DNA of 64,000 bases from Parvibaculum sedimenti (GCF_009184905.1 NZ_WESC01000013.1:1-64000), one strand, 5' to 3'. Positions 48,423 through 57,811 are shown, counted from the first letter of the stretch. Program-made: numbers and translations. The notes: a model not told the origin generated them from the letters alone.

Positions 48423-48878
48423 TTATGAGTTGCCGCTGATCGCGAGCTTGATGAGGCCGAGGCTCTTCGAATAGAGGCTCGTCACCGTGTCGTAATCCAT
48501 CTGTGTCTGTGCGACTTTCACCATCTCGTCTTCGAGCGTGACTGAATTGCCGCTCGGCGTGGTTTCAAAGTCCGCCTTCTTGATGAGCTCGCCGCCGCGC
48601 GCCTGGCCGAAACTCAAGCCCCCTGCCGCGCTCGGAACGGGCGAGCCGATATGCGCGGGGCTGGTGGCGACAGGCGCGAGCTTGGTGCCGCTCGCATCCA
48701 CCATCGCGCCAAAATCCAGTTCCTTGAGGTCCCTCGCCTCGTAGCCGGGCGTATTCGCATTGGCGACGTTCTGCGCCAAAACTTCCTGGCGCTGCGTCAG
48801 CCAATGCAGGCGCTGCTTCATCATCGAGAGGATGGGGAGATCGCCGATAGCCATGGTCGCGTACCCAATAGAGACCAT
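48423..48878 (-). CDS. flgB: Flagellar proximal rod protein FlgB
   Basis: 151 residues from ATG 48878, preceded by GGGAGCG; ATG 48854 is an alternative. RQEVLAQNVANANTPGYEARDL is the rod signature. First gene of flgB-flgC-fliE-fliQ-fliR-flhB, with CtrA-type boxes upstream. Confidence 0.93.
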   Translation of the reverse strand: MVSIGYATMAIGDLPILSMMKQRLHWLTQRQEVLAQNVANANTPGYEARDLKELDFGAMVDASGTKLAPVATSPAHIGSPVPSAAGGLSFGQARGGELIKKADFETTPSGNSVTLEDEMVKVAQTQMDYDTVTSLYSKSLGLIKLAISGNS

Positions 48879-48973
48879 CTTCACGCTCCCATTCTGGGTG
48901 CTCGAGACAGGTCGCTCGTCAGTTCGCAGGCCACGCATTCCTTGGCGGCATGGGCAGTCTTCGCCGCTCAAGG

Positions 48974-48988
48974 TTAAGATCGTCCTAA
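48974..48988. promoter_or_regulatory. Near-consensus CtrA box
   Basis: TTAA-GATCGTC-CTAA, one mismatch to TTAA-N7-TTAA, about 95 bases before flgB in the flgB/fliO divergent region. Confidence 0.5.
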
Positions 48989-49055
48989 CGCGGCAAAAAT
49001 GACCTACCGCCGGTCAGAAGTCGTTAACCGTCGGAATGGCTGATTTTTGCGGGTC

Positions 49056-49070
49056 TTAACCCGTCATTAA
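49056..49070. promoter_or_regulatory. CtrA box between flgB and fliO
   Basis: An exact TTAA-N7-TTAA (spacer CCCGTCA), 70 bases before fliO and ~180 from flgB. CtrA regulates early flagellar genes in Caulobacter and relatives. Confidence 0.75.
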
Positions 49071-49139
49071 ACATGACCCGGCAAATTGTGCCGAAGGGAG
49101 GCGGCCCGCAACGGGACGCCCCGGCTGATGGGCATACCG

Positions 49140-49505
49140 ATGGACCTGACAGAAATCTTTCGCTTCGTCGCTGCTCTCGCCTTCATCGTCGGGTTGATCG
49201 GGGTTTGCGCCTATGCCGCCAAACGCTTCGGCTTTGCGACCGGTGGCTTCGGCGGAAGCGCGCAGAAGCGGCTCTCGGTCACCGAGGTGAAGGCCCTTGA
49301 CGCCAAGCACCGACTGGTCCTCATCCGCCGCGACGGCAAGGAACACCTCATTCTGATGGGAGGCGAGCACAACCTCCTGATCGAAACGGGCATCGACGCC
49401 CCCACCATCGTGGAGGCCGCCACCATGACGCCAGATGGCGAGCCCCCTGCCCCCGGCTTTCAGTTCCAGCGTATCGTCAACCTCATCAAGGAGCGCCGCG
49501 CGTGA
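49140..49505 (+). CDS. fliO: Flagellar export protein FliO-like
   Basis: 121 residues. One membrane helix near the N-terminus (FVAALAFIVGLIGVCAYAAKRF), then a small soluble domain with RLSVTEVKALDAKHRLVLIRRD typical of FliO. It assists FliP assembly. The stop overlaps the fliP start. ATG 49128 is an alternative start. Confidence 0.85.
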   Translation: MDLTEIFRFVAALAFIVGLIGVCAYAAKRFGFATGGFGGSAQKRLSVTEVKALDAKHRLVLIRRDGKEHLILMGGEHNLLIETGIDAPTIVEAATMTPDGEPPAPGFQFQRIVNLIKERRA

Positions 49506-50269
49506 ACCGCTTTTCGAACTTCGTTCTGCGTCACGTGCCGCTTGTAGTCGGCATTCTCGGCGCATTCATTGCCTTCTCCATTTCCAATGCCGCGATGGCG
49601 GAATCGATCAAGGTCGATCTCGCCGACAATCTCGGCCTGACGGACCACGTCGTACAGCTCGTCGCCCTCATCACGGTCCTGAGCCTCGCGCCGTCCATCT
49701 TCATCATGGTGACGTCCTTCGTGCGCATCGTGGTGGTTCTGTCGCTTCTGCGCACGGCTATGGGCCTGCAGCAATCGCCGCCGAATTCGGTGATCATCAG
49801 CCTCGCACTGTTCCTCACCGCGTTCGTCATGACTCCGACCTTCACGACGGCCTATCATGACGGCATCGAGCCCCTGATGAACAAGAAGATCGAACTGGCT
49901 GAGGCTTTCACCAAGACCAGCCTACCCTTCAAGGGCTTCATGCTGACCCAGGTACGCAAGCAGGACCTGAAGCTCTTCGTCGATCTTTCGAAGACCGCCG
50001 AACCCGAAGAGGCAAAGGACCTTCCGCTTCAGGTCGTCGTACCTGCCTTCATGTTGAGCGAGCTGCGCCGCTCCTTCGAAATCGGCTTCCTGATCTTCCT
50101 GCCCTTCATCGTCATCGACATGGTGGTGGCGTCGGTTCTCATGTCGATGGGCATGATGATGCTACCGCCGGTAACGATCTCGCTGCCCTTCAAGCTCATC
50201 TTCTTTGTGCTGGTGGACGGATGGGCGCTGATCGCGGGAAGCCTCGTCCAGAGCTTCGGAACAGGTTGA
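49502..50269 (+). CDS. fliP: Flagellar export protein FliP
   Basis: 255 residues. An N-terminal signal-like segment, then FliP membrane helices with LSLLRTAMGLQQSPPNSVII and MGMMMLPPVTISLPFKL. Core of the export gate. Starts at GTG in a four-base overlap with fliO. Confidence 0.96.
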   Translation: MNRFSNFVLRHVPLVVGILGAFIAFSISNAAMAESIKVDLADNLGLTDHVVQLVALITVLSLAPSIFIMVTSFVRIVVVLSLLRTAMGLQQSPPNSVIISLALFLTAFVMTPTFTTAYHDGIEPLMNKKIELAEAFTKTSLPFKGFMLTQVRKQDLKLFVDLSKTAEPEEAKDLPLQVVVPAFMLSELRRSFEIGFLIFLPFIVIDMVVASVLMSMGMMMLPPVTISLPFKLIFFVLVDGWALIAGSLVQSFGTG

Positions 50270-50272
50270 CCG

Positions 50273-53200
50273 CTATTCGTTCGCAGCAACGGCGGTGCCG
50301 TCGAGCTCCGAGACCCGGTCGTCTTTCTTCAAGGAATTGACGAAACGCTCCATCGTGTTGACGGAGGCGATCCGGCTCGCGAGCTCACGGAAGGCCACGC
50401 CGTTCTTCTCGATGGCATCCGTCACAACCGCGAAAGCGCTGGCATCAGAGGTGGCGGCCATGCGGCTTCCGAATTGCGTTCTCAGCCGCGAAAGTCCTTC
50501 CTCGTCCTCAGCCATCGCATAGGCAATCGCGCTACGCATGACATCGAAGCGTTCGTCATCCGTAAGCGGCCTTGCGCCGCCTGCCCCGGCAAGCACGACC
50601 TCGGCCGCGGCTCCCGCGTCGCCCCAACGTTGCGCTTCCCAGAGGATATCGGCGCGCAGCACTTGCGCGATCGGGCCGGGAATCTCCGACAGGAGATCGA
50701 GCGCCAGATCGAATTTCTTGAGTGAGCCGAGCGAACGTGCCTCGATCAGGCGGCGTTGCTCGTCGATATCTTCAGGCAGCCCGTTCTGCGCCGTGGCACG
50801 GATGATGTTGAGCGCGTCCTGCGGCTTGCGGTCGAGGAGATAGAGACCTGCAAGGCGAGCCGCCACCTGCGCCTTGGCGACGCCGCTATGGAGGCGTTGC
50901 TCGATCTGATAGCGAAGCAGCGTCTCGGCCTGAGGCAGCAAATCAAGCGATGCGAGATGCTCCGCCAGATGGCGCAACAGATCGTCGCCCCGCCGGCCGA
51001 TCGGCGTCAGGTCCTGGAAGTCATAATAGAGGCTCAGCGCCTGAATGGGCGGCAGTTTGGACGCGCTGTCGTTGATGAAATAGTCGGCGAAGATATCCGG
51101 CATCCGCGCGCCCATGGCCCGGGCGTCGTCGCTGTTGGGGAAGTTCACCGTGGCGACGCGCATGGTCTTCAACCCGGCCACGACATCGCCGGTGGCAAGC
51201 TGACGCTCCGAAAGCGCCGACAGAATGCGCAGCTCGAGATCGTCCCCGCGCCACATCATGCGAAGTTTTTCGAGTTCCGCGAGCAGCAACTTGTCGTTGA
51301 GTTTGCCTGCCCTGTTCAGCATCAATGCCTTTTCCAGCCGCGCCTGCACAGCGAACCGACGCACACCCTGGGCAATCGCATCGTCGTAAAGTACCGCCGC
51401 CTTATCGGTCTGGTCGAGGGCCGCTGCGATCTGCGCCTTGACCAGCAGAACCTCCGCATCCGCCGCATGATCGCCGCTGCGGTCGGGCAGCAACCTCATA
51501 TAGCCGCGCGCCGCCTGCAAATTGCCCATGGCGACAGCCGCGCGCGCCGCCTTCAGCTTGACGCGAGCGGCCAGTTGCGGCTCGAGACTGCTGATCGCCG
51601 GCGAGGCGAGATCGAAATCGCGCCGCGCCGCCGCCATCTGCCCAAGTTCCACCCGGGCAAGACCACGCCAGATCGCGGCATTCGGATCCATGGCAAGCGT
51701 ACTTGCCGAAAGGTCGGTGACCGCCTCCGCGTACCTATGAGCGAGGACCTTTGCGACGCCCTTGAGCGCGGCGAAGCCTGGATCGGAGCTGAGCCCGCCG
51801 TCGGCTTGCTCGGCTTGGCGAAGCTGAGCGACCGCTTCCGGACCCAGCTGATTGGCGACGAGAAACCGGGCATAAGTCACGCGCGCTGCAGCTACATCTT
51901 CGGCGTCGGCCATCGCGATCTTCGCTTCGAGGTCCTTGCGCTCCTCGGTGTAATCCTTCTTGCCGCGCCAGTCCGCGAAATCCATGAAGCCCGCATAGGA
52001 GAACGACGCCTGGGACGGCGTCTCCGAATTGTCGGCGGAGAGTGTCAGGCCGCTTTGCCGCGTCACAGCCACCGACTCCGGCCCGGCAACCACATTGAGG
52101 TCGTCCGCAATCTGCACGATGGCAAGCCCTTGCGCCGTTTGCAGTGCCTGAAACTCGACAAAGCTGCGCGGCGTCTGCAGCGATTGCACCGGCGCGCGGG
52201 CAGTCGCGACTTCGAGCACATCGCCCACGACAGGATCATGAATCTGGACGATGCGCCGCGCATCTTTCATGTCGAAGCCGACGACGCCCTCGCCCGTATC
52301 GCGCCATGACCGCTCGACATTGATCGATCGACCGGTGCCTGCAAGCGTTTCACCGACCGAAACCCGCCATTCGGTGCCGCTCTCTGCCGCGCTGACAAGC
52401 ACATGGCTCCGACCCAGGGGGAAGGCGAGCGCAACACCGTTCTCAATCTCGACAGAACGCGGTTGGCCAACCTGTTTCGACGCATTGCGCAGCAATGCCG
52501 ACAGATCGAGCGGCGCGGTCCGATCGAAGACGACCCAGAGCGTTCCGGCGCGAACGAAAACGGCCGCGCCTGCTGGCACGGTCCAGGGGAAGATAATGTC
52601 GGTGCGCCCGTCCACGGCGCTTGCGCTCACCTTGAGCGGTGCCATCTGCCCTGCCGCATCGGGCGCGGCGGCGGCAATTGGAACTTCCGGTTCGGGTTTG
52701 ACGGTTTCGGCTGCCTCGTGCTTTTCCACCGCTGGCGGTGCCTCGGAAGTCGGCACGATCCGCTTCGGTGTATGCGCTTGCGCCGCCGGAACTGCGGCGG
52801 CGGATTTCTCATGGTCGGCCCGCACGCGAGGCTCTTCCGCCACGGGCTCCGAGGCTTCAGTCTCCGCCCTCGGTTTCAGGTCAAGCACAACCCCAAGATC
52901 CTCGCGGAAATCGGTGACGGCGACACCCGGCTTCAGCTTCATAACGATGGAGAGGCGGCCATCGCGCTCCAGCGCGCTGATCGTTTCCAGGTAAGGCGGC
53001 GGGTCAACGCGGATCGGTGCCAGCGCCACCTTGGCCGAGCGATCGAAGGTGACCGTCGCCGCGCCCTCCTGCTGCACGACCGAATAGAGAACCGGCTGGT
53101 TCCAGTCGAAGACGAGGCGCGTCATGCCATCATGCCGTGCGACGCGAACGCGCAAAGCAGGCGCAGGCGCACCGGGATCAACGATGCCGAGATCCTTGAC

Positions 53201-53659
53201 GAGCTTGGCGTCCTCAGCCGCCTTCTTCTTCGCGGCGGATGCGGCCGCTATACGCGCCAGCACATCGGCTGGCAGCGACGGCGCCTTCCCGGCCCAGGAA
53301 GACGGCAGCAGATCAAGATAGAGGCTGCTCTCAGCCTGCTGAACGTTGAGCCAATAATCGAACTTGAGGGCGAGGCGCAACGTCCGGCCATCCGCATCCT
53401 GCCGCGCCATGGCGACATAATCCGGCATCTGGCGCATGAATTCGGAAAGGTCGGTCGTGAATGGCTGATCGAATTTAACGACCAGAACGCCCGAGGTGAT
53501 CGCCTCTACATGGGCGGGCACCCCGCCCGGCCAGGTAAGGACGATACGGCCATAGCCATCGCTCTCGATGAAGTTGCCCGAAACATTGACCGCGGCGCCA
53601 GCAGGCGCGGCCACGATCATGGACCAGACGACAAGCAGCGCCGCCGCAATGCTACGCAT
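50273..53659 (-). CDS. Large secreted beta-repeat and TPR protein, flagellar locus
   Basis: About 1128 residues, unnamed. After a signal peptide (1-23) four beta-rich segments follow a shared pattern: a charged strand, a VxFD-like strand (VVKFDQP, TVTFDRSA, VVFDRTA) and a closing strand, at roughly 24-120, 168-262, 341-436 and 445-530; they look AMIN-like. An acidic/Pro-rich linker lies at ~265-340. From ~575 to 1060 are TPR-like helices. It converges on fliP, three bases apart, follows motE-like/fliM genes on the same strand and has its own CtrA box. It is probably a periplasmic scaffold, perhaps for stator or basal body; its function is unknown. Confidence 0.8.
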   Translation of the reverse strand: MRSIAAALLVVWSMIVAAPAGAAVNVSGNFIESDGYGRIVLTWPGGVPAHVEAITSGVLVVKFDQPFTTDLSEFMRQMPDYVAMARQDADGRTLRLALKFDYWLNVQQAESSLYLDLLPSSWAGKAPSLPADVLARIAAASAAKKKAAEDAKLVKDLGIVDPGAPAPALRVRVARHDGMTRLVFDWNQPVLYSVVQQEGAATVTFDRSAKVALAPIRVDPPPYLETISALERDGRLSIVMKLKPGVAVTDFREDLGVVLDLKPRAETEASEPVAEEPRVRADHEKSAAAVPAAQAHTPKRIVPTSEAPPAVEKHEAAETVKPEPEVPIAAAAPDAAGQMAPLKVSASAVDGRTDIIFPWTVPAGAAVFVRAGTLWVVFDRTAPLDLSALLRNASKQVGQPRSVEIENGVALAFPLGRSHVLVSAAESGTEWRVSVGETLAGTGRSINVERSWRDTGEGVVGFDMKDARRIVQIHDPVVGDVLEVATARAPVQSLQTPRSFVEFQALQTAQGLAIVQIADDLNVVAGPESVAVTRQSGLTLSADNSETPSQASFSYAGFMDFADWRGKKDYTEERKDLEAKIAMADAEDVAAARVTYARFLVANQLGPEAVAQLRQAEQADGGLSSDPGFAALKGVAKVLAHRYAEAVTDLSASTLAMDPNAAIWRGLARVELGQMAAARRDFDLASPAISSLEPQLAARVKLKAARAAVAMGNLQAARGYMRLLPDRSGDHAADAEVLLVKAQIAAALDQTDKAAVLYDDAIAQGVRRFAVQARLEKALMLNRAGKLNDKLLLAELEKLRMMWRGDDLELRILSALSERQLATGDVVAGLKTMRVATVNFPNSDDARAMGARMPDIFADYFINDSASKLPPIQALSLYYDFQDLTPIGRRGDDLLRHLAEHLASLDLLPQAETLLRYQIEQRLHSGVAKAQVAARLAGLYLLDRKPQDALNIIRATAQNGLPEDIDEQRRLIEARSLGSLKKFDLALDLLSEIPGPIAQVLRADILWEAQRWGDAGAAAEVVLAGAGGARPLTDDERFDVMRSAIAYAMAEDEEGLSRLRTQFGSRMAATSDASAFAVVTDAIEKNGVAFRELASRIASVNTMERFVNSLKKDDRVSELDGTAVAANE

Positions 53660-53783
53660 CGCGCTATGCCGATTCAGATGATGCCAACCGGCCTCGATCA
53701 ATTCTTTGCCCGCCAGATTTACGCAGGCCGCATCAGAAAAACGCGCGGCCAGGTGCCTGAAGTCAAAGCATAAATGCGCGGAG

Positions 53784-53798
53784 TTAAGTGACGCTTAA
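53784..53798. promoter_or_regulatory. CtrA box upstream of the beta-repeat/TPR gene
   Basis: An exact TTAA-N7-TTAA (spacer GTGACGC) in the 170-base gap, 125 bases before the start. Confidence 0.7.
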
Positions 53799-53829
53799 AC
53801 CGACCGGGCTCACGTCAATTTGTGACAAA

Positions 53830-54600
53830 TCAGACGTGTTTGCCCTTCGTGCCGTCGAGTGCGGCGCCGGGTGCGGCGGGAAGACCTGCCTGCGGCGCGG
53901 ACGTCGCGGCGGGCACATCCACCGACGGCTTGACGTCCTTGACCGCCGGCACGGCATCAATGCCATCAGGGAGCTTGTCGCCAGTGGCGAGTTCGACGGT
54001 CAGTTCCTGTGCCGTCACCGGGTCCATGGCGGCGAGCACGGCAGCAAGCTTGCGCGGCTCCATGCGCTTCGTCACATCGACCAGAACGCCCATGTCGAGC
54101 CGCTCGAAAATCCGCGCGGCGTCCTTCGGCTTCATCGTTTCATACATCTTCACGACGCCTGCGAGCCGCGCTTCGTTCGCCTTGTCGTTATCGGCGATGC
54201 GCGTCTTGATGCTCGCCTCGATCTGCTTCAACTCGCCAATCCGGTCCTCGACTCGCTTTTCAGCAGCCGTGAGCAGTTGCTCGCGCATTTCGATATCCTT
54301 GGCGCGCTTGTCCAGTTCATCGCGGCGTTGAGCAAGACTGCCGAGCACTGCAACCTCGGCGGGGCTCATGGCAGGATCGGAGGGCACCTGCGCCTGCTGC
54401 TTGGGCGCGGGAACCAGAGTCTCCGCATGGCCTTTCTCCGCGCCTTCGGAGGCCTTCTCCGCCTCCGCATGGTCGGCGGCACGGGCTGGCGAGATGGCGA
54501 CAAAGCCTTCGAGTCCGCCGACGAGATGAACGACCTTCAGCCCGAGCAAAAGCCCGGCGCAGAGCATCACGGTCGGCAGGAGACGAAGACGGTTGAACAT
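53830..54600 (-). CDS. motE: MotE-like flagellar protein (MgtE-N-like domain)
   Basis: 256 residues. One N-terminal membrane helix (6-27), a coiled coil (~95-145: LAQRRDELDKRAKDIEMREQ-type heptads), then MYETMKPKDAARIFERLDM and ILVDVTKRM-type MgtE-N helices, and a Pro/Ala tail. It resembles MotE, the periplasmic chaperone for MotC in Sinorhizobium. It lies between DUF6468 and the beta/TPR gene. Confidence 0.75.
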   Translation of the reverse strand: MFNRLRLLPTVMLCAGLLLGLKVVHLVGGLEGFVAISPARAADHAEAEKASEGAEKGHAETLVPAPKQQAQVPSDPAMSPAEVAVLGSLAQRRDELDKRAKDIEMREQLLTAAEKRVEDRIGELKQIEASIKTRIADNDKANEARLAGVVKMYETMKPKDAARIFERLDMGVLVDVTKRMEPRKLAAVLAAMDPVTAQELTVELATGDKLPDGIDAVPAVKDVKPSVDVPAATSAPQAGLPAAPGAALDGTKGKHV

Positions 54601-54610
54601 GGGGTAAACC

Positions 54611-55099
54611 TCAGCGGGCCCGCTTCAGAAGATCGAGCAGCGGATGCTGCGCCTGGGATTTCTGCGGCTGAGCCGCCCTCGCCGTTTCACGAGCGGGTGC
54701 AGCGCTCGCCTGACGCGGGCCGGAAGCCGGCTTCAGATTGGGCACGATTCCCGCCGGCGCGCGGCGCGCATCGATGTTGCCGAGACGATTGGCAATGTCG
54801 TTGCCGGCTTCGAGCATGAAGGCAAGCTCGTCAGCAAGACTCCTGCCCCGAGCAACATGTTCACTCAGTTTCTGGCCCGTCGCATTCGAAGCATCGCGCA
54901 GGCGGGTGATGGCATCCGACGCCTGCTCAGTCGCGGCAGACAGTTCGCCGATCAGATCGCGCAGACCATCCTGCCCCGAGCGCATGGCGCGGAGGCGACG
55001 GTCGATCATGGCGCAATAGCCGATCGTCGCGACGAGCAGTATCGAGACGATGCCCTCCAGCAGGAGGTCGAACGGCAATCCGGTTTCAAGGAAATTCAT
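54611..55099 (-). CDS. DUF6468 flagellar-locus protein
   Basis: 162 residues: an N-terminal membrane helix (LLLEGIVSILLVATIGYC), then a coiled-coil soluble part with a Pro/Ala tail. Matches my memory of DUF6468, found beside fliM in alphaproteobacteria. Its start overlaps the fliM stop by four bases, so coupled translation is likely. Role unknown. Confidence 0.72.
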   Translation of the reverse strand: MNFLETGLPFDLLLEGIVSILLVATIGYCAMIDRRLRAMRSGQDGLRDLIGELSAATEQASDAITRLRDASNATGQKLSEHVARGRSLADELAFMLEAGNDIANRLGNIDARRAPAGIVPNLKPASGPRQASAAPARETARAAQPQKSQAQHPLLDLLKRAR

Positions 55100-56232
55100 C
55101 GGCGCGCTCCTGTGGCGTTCGATCCGCCTGCCTGGTTTGCCGCCATAGCGGCCTCCATCGCCTCGGTGCGATTGGTTTTCTTGATGCCATGCTCGATGCG
55201 CACGGCGACGTTGCTGCTCATGCGCCCGATGCGCCCCGATGCGAGCGGCACACCGCCGCAGCGCATTTCGACCAGCGCGTCAGGCCCGTTGTTCAGCATC
55301 AGCGTTTGCCCGACCTTGAAATTCATGACTTCGCGAAGCGTGAGCTTCTGTTCGTCGAGTACCGCTTCGAGCGGAACCTTGGTCGACCAGAGTTCAGTCG
55401 CGAGATGGCTTTCCCAGATGGAATCCCGCCCGAACTTCTCGCCCATGAACATCTGAAGCAGAAGTTCACGGATCGGCTCGAGCGTCGCATAGGGAAGCAG
55501 CATTTCGATGCGGCCGCCGCGATCTTCCATGTCGATGCGGAGCTTGACCAGAATGGCTGCATTCGCAGGACGTGCAATGGCAGCAAAACGCGGATTGGTC
55601 TCCATCCTGTCGAGTTCGAGATTGACCGGCGACAGGGGTTCGAAGGCGGCTTTCGCATCCTGCAGCACGACTTCGATCATGCGCTGGACGAGATTGAGCT
55701 CAATGGTCGTATAGGGCCGCCCCTCGATACGCATCGCGGCTGTGCCGCGGCGTCCGCCCAGCAGCACGTCGACGATCGAATAGATGAGGTTCGAGTCGAC
55801 CGTGAACATGCCGTAATTGTCCCACTCCTGTGCACGGAAGACAGCGAGGATGGCCGGCAGCGGAATGGAATTCAGATAATCGCCGAAGCGGATCGACGAA
55901 ATATTGTCGAGGCTCACCTCAACATTGTCTGACGTGAAATTGCGAAGGCTTGTGGTCATCAGACGCACGAGCCTGTCGAACACGATTTCAAGCATAGGCA
56001 GGCGCTCATAGGAGACGAGCGCGGAATTGATGATTGCCTTTATGCCCGATTTGTCGCCGGCATCTTCATTGTCGATCTCGAAGCCGAGCAGGCTGTCGAT
56101 CTCGTCCTGGTTGAGCACGCGTTCAGGCGGCGCGCGAAACTCAGGCTGCGCCGCGGCCTCATCCTCATCGTCCGCCATGGCGGCCATGGCCGCGGCCATT
56201 TCGTCCTGATCGATGTCGTCGATATCAGCCAT
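55096..56232 (-). CDS. fliM: Flagellar motor switch protein FliM
   Basis: 378 residues. An N-terminal LNQDEIDSLLG CheY-binding motif and the FliM middle domain (RNFTSDNVEVSL ... GDYLNSIPLPA) with a C-terminal surface-presentation domain. C-ring component controlling rotation. Confidence 0.96.
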   Translation of the reverse strand: MADIDDIDQDEMAAAMAAMADDEDEAAAQPEFRAPPERVLNQDEIDSLLGFEIDNEDAGDKSGIKAIINSALVSYERLPMLEIVFDRLVRLMTTSLRNFTSDNVEVSLDNISSIRFGDYLNSIPLPAILAVFRAQEWDNYGMFTVDSNLIYSIVDVLLGGRRGTAAMRIEGRPYTTIELNLVQRMIEVVLQDAKAAFEPLSPVNLELDRMETNPRFAAIARPANAAILVKLRIDMEDRGGRIEMLLPYATLEPIRELLLQMFMGEKFGRDSIWESHLATELWSTKVPLEAVLDEQKLTLREVMNFKVGQTLMLNNGPDALVEMRCGGVPLASGRIGRMSSNVAVRIEHGIKKTNRTEAMEAAMAANQAGGSNATGARR

Positions 56233-56264
56233 GAATCACACTTTTCCCGGCGGGGCCCACTGCC

Positions 56265-56759
56265 CTACTGAACGATGACTTCCTTGAAGAGAATGTCGCT
56301 GACGATTGGCGGCTGGATCGCGAGCGTAATCCGACGCAGCAGCTCTTCCTTGACGCGTGCCATGCCGGCTGACCCTTCAAGGTCTTCAGGCCTGAGTTCG
56401 CGCAGAAAGGTCTGGAAGCCGTCGAGAACGCGCGGAAGCTCCGCGTCGAGGCGCTTGACGGCTTCCTTGTCCGTAACCTGGAGCGACACTTTCATCTTCA
56501 GAAAGTGCTGGGGCGCCGGACCGCTCAGGTTCACGAGAAAGTCCGGCAGGTCGTAGAAGACCGGCTCGGCAACAACCGGCTTCGCATTTTCACCGCCGCC
56601 GAGAAGCCCCGAAAAATAGACGCCGGCGCCTGCTCCACCGAGCAGGAGGAGAGGAACGACGATGTAGAGAACGAGAACCCTTCCGCTCAGCTTGCGCTTC
56701 GCGGGAACGGCGGCCTCTGCTTCATCACCTGAAGCATCAGCGCTGATCGCTGCTGCCAT
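56265..56759 (-). CDS. fliL: Flagellar basal-body protein FliL
   Basis: 164 residues, one membrane helix (LVLYIVVPLLLLGGAGAGVYF) and the periplasmic FliL domain (FYDLPDFLVNLSG). It supports the stator. First gene of fliL-fliM-DUF6468-motE-like. Confidence 0.94.
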   Translation of the reverse strand: MAAAISADASGDEAEAAVPAKRKLSGRVLVLYIVVPLLLLGGAGAGVYFSGLLGGGENAKPVVAEPVFYDLPDFLVNLSGPAPQHFLKMKVSLQVTDKEAVKRLDAELPRVLDGFQTFLRELRPEDLEGSAGMARVKEELLRRITLAIQPPIVSDILFKEVIVQ

Positions 56760-56998
56760 GACTACCCCACCCTTGCCCGCCGGCGACGAGGCCGGATCAA
56801 TTCAAAGCGCCTCGGGCGACGCGAGAACGCATTCCGCCCGTGCGCTGCGCACGTCTGAATATTTGCTGATTTTAGTTAATGAAGCGTTGCGGGCGTCGGG
56901 TGCCTCCCGGCAAGAACTGCCCGGTAAAGCCTGCCACGAAGCCGGGGACCGCCGGACTGCTTATCTTCTAAGCCGCTGAAATTGCGCATGTTTTTTTC

Positions 56999-57014
56999 TG
57001 GCACACGCCCTGCA
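56999..57014 (+). promoter_or_regulatory. Sigma-54-like promoter of flgF
   Basis: TGGCACACGCCCTGCA: GG at -24 and GC at -12 with the correct ten-base gap, 45 bases before the flgF ATG. One T of the -12 element is C. Confidence 0.65.
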
Positions 57015-57058
57015 CATGAGTGGCTGAGCTTCACCAACGGCACGACTTCGGAACCGCC

Positions 57059-57811
57059 ATGGACAACGCAATTCTCATCGGACTATCGCGGCAGAGCGCC
57101 ATGATGCGCCAGATGTCGGTGATCGCGAACAACATCGCGAACATGAACACCAATGGCTACAAGTCCGAGAGCATGATTTTCGACGAGTTCGTCATGCCCG
57201 TTGCGAGCGAGGCGAGCCCCGACAAGAACCTCTCCTTCGTTCAGGACCTGGGCCAGTTCCGCAATGTCGCCGACGGCGCCATGCAGACAACGGGCAATCC
57301 GCTCGATGTCGCGATCAGCGGCGAAGGCTTCTTCAAGATCCAGACGCCGCAGGGCGTGCGTTATACGCGCGACGGTCACTTCCAGCTCGACGGTTCCGGC
57401 CAACTTGTCACGCAGGAAGGCAACCCGGTGCTTTCCGACTCCGGCTCGCCCATCACCTTCAATGCCGACGAAGGCGAGATCACCATCGCCCGCGACGGTA
57501 CGATCACGACCACGCGCTCCGGCACCGCCAATTCCGAACAGGTGCGCGGTAAGCTCGGCCTCGTCACCTTCGCCAATCTCCAGGACATGAAGAATGAGGA
57601 GAACAACCTCCTCTCGACGACGCAGACCGAGGCGCCTGTGCAATCTGCGCGCGTCGTTCAGGGCTCAATCGAAGGCTCGAATGTGAAGCCCATCGTGGAG
57701 ATGACCAACATGATGACCGTCCAGCGCTCTTACGAAAGTGCGCAAAAGCTCATCGAGGCCGCTGACGACATGCGTCGCCAGGCCATTTCGCAAATCGCCG
57801 CTGCGGCCTGA
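57059..57811 (+). CDS. flgF: Flagellar rod protein FlgF
   Basis: 250 residues from ATG 57059; the rod/hook N-terminus (MSVIANNIANMNTNGYKSE) and C-terminal helix (VQRSYESAQKLIEAADDM) are clear. First gene of flgF-flgG-flgA-flgH. Confidence 0.95.
   Translation: MDNAILIGLSRQSAMMRQMSVIANNIANMNTNGYKSESMIFDEFVMPVASEASPDKNLSFVQDLGQFRNVADGAMQTTGNPLDVAISGEGFFKIQTPQGVRYTRDGHFQLDGSGQLVTQEGNPVLSDSGSPITFNADEGEITIARDGTITTTRSGTANSEQVRGKLGLVTFANLQDMKNEENNLLSTTQTEAPVQSARVVQGSIEGSNVKPIVEMTNMMTVQRSYESAQKLIEAADDMRRQAISQIAAAA

Noticed and set aside
49036-49052. Possible sigma-54 element before fliO (TGGCTGATTTTTGC)
   Set aside because: The GG-GC gap is nine bases, one short of what sigma-54 tolerates.
50756-52309. 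Plus-strand frame of 517 codons
   Set aside because: Antisense to the beta/TPR gene, Arg/His-rich, no domain seen.
56876-56890. Possible CtrA box before flgF/fliL (TTAATGAAGCGTTGC)
   Set aside because: Only one half-site fits well; too weak to list.
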